A stretch of DNA of 64,000 nucleotides from an uncultured Paraglaciecola sp. (GTDB lineage Bacteria; Pseudomonadota; Gammaproteobacteria; Enterobacterales; Alteromonadaceae), in contig NZ_CAJXPA010000003.1 of NCBI RefSeq assembly GCF_913058035.1, forward strand, positions 16,554 to 80,553, in the 5' to 3' direction. The position numbers and the translations under genes were made by a program. Of the stretch, positions 63,906 through 64,000 are shown in pieces. Below the pieces are notes generated by a model. The model was not told the origin of the DNA. It was given only the letters and a program-made list of their open reading frames with translations, and did no database searches. Position 1 is the first letter of the stretch. Every line of letters starts with the position of its first letter.

Positions 63906-64000
63906 TTGCATAGGAATCTGATGTATCTATAATGCGCCCTCGCTTCAAGGGAGACCACTTAGGTCACTCGCAACATCACAGGGTAAACCTCGATGTTGCA
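63906..64000 (+). promoter_or_regulatory. rRNA-operon-like promoter and leader at the right edge
   Basis: TTGCAT (63906-63911), a 16 bp spacer and TATAAT (63928-63933) are followed by GCGCCC, the GC-rich discriminator typical of stringently controlled stable RNA promoters, with an AT-rich stretch upstream like an UP element. The leader holds a hairpin, GCAACATC (63970) with GATGTTGC (63992). The transcribed genes lie outside the window; rRNA is the most likely, tRNA possible. Confidence 0.6.

Noticed and set aside
1..64000. CRISPR arrays, insertion sequences, prophage, toxin-antitoxin or restriction modules
   Set aside because: No spaced direct repeats, transposase, integrase other than XerC, or phage structural genes were seen on either strand.

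Overview
The window reads as a chromosomal segment of an AT-rich marine gammaproteobacterium of the order Alteromonadales (Paraglaciecola/Glaciecola/Alteromonas type). The placement rests on gene content and on the style of the proteins: the lptM-lysA-dapF-DUF484-xerC-yigB block next to uvrD, TIGR04219, TIGR03899, CLCA_X-like and DUF5610-like proteins, a SelD fused to an NDH-2-like flavoprotein, and several REC/GGDEF/EAL signalling proteins. I see no insertion sequence, prophage, integron, CRISPR array or complete tRNA/rRNA gene. The right edge carries what looks like the promoter and leader of an rRNA operon that lies beyond the window.

Layout. 1-8.5 kb: a PhoD-like phosphatase cut by the window start, hemE, nudC, zur, a CheX-like protein, an OmpA-like outer membrane protein and dnaB. 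8.5-17 kb: recQ, a short ORF translationally coupled to a REC-GGDEF protein whose receiver has lost its phospho-acceptor, chrA, rarD, a decayed REC-GGDEF pseudogene, and uvrD. 17-24.6 kb: cysE facing the cell-wall/lysine/recombinase operon lptM-lysA-dapF-DUF484-xerC-yigB (lptM is only 57 codons), then a PAP2 relic and rraA. 24.6-33.5 kb: an exbD without exbB, a CLCA_X-like metallopeptidase-like protein with fldB, a lipoprotein, a DCC/SDR pair, an NSS transporter, an epimerase-like protein and a YggN-like protein. 33.6-40.8 kb: a three-gene membrane operon (two YihG-like acyltransferases plus a YbdG-type channel), a second recQ, dusA, and two small envelope proteins behind a sigma-54-type promoter. 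41.8-46.4 kb: selU-selD, a NIPSNAP relic and a DnaJ-like gene. 46.7-50.5 kb: a phage-shock cluster (pspA, pspC, a membrane protein, PCuAC, DUF2333, TIGR04219) behind a sigma-54-type promoter. 50.6-54.9 kb: cysJIH. The rest: TIGR03899, a REC-GGDEF-EAL phosphodiesterase, a fatty acid desaturase divergent from fabR with a FabR-like operator between them, trmA, a DUF5610-like protein and a membrane-anchored RRM protein.

The most interesting reading is a probable two-locus sigma-54 envelope-stress regulon. Both pspA and the small secreted/membrane gene pair after dusA have a GG-N10-GC/GT type -24/-12 element. Each also has a long perfect dyad about 104 and 114 bp upstream, so the two spacings differ by about one helical turn. 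In E. coli the second PspF target, pspG, also sits next to dusA, so the pair occupies the pspG position with unrelated-looking proteins. A second theme is gene decay: at least three 'empty' intergenic stretches hold recognisable wrecks of genes (REC-GGDEF, PAP2, NIPSNAP).

Several gene starts were moved inward because a Shine-Dalgarno sequence lies inside the longest open frame (hemE, trmA, yggN, rraA, lysA and others). All family assignments are from reading motifs, not from searches.
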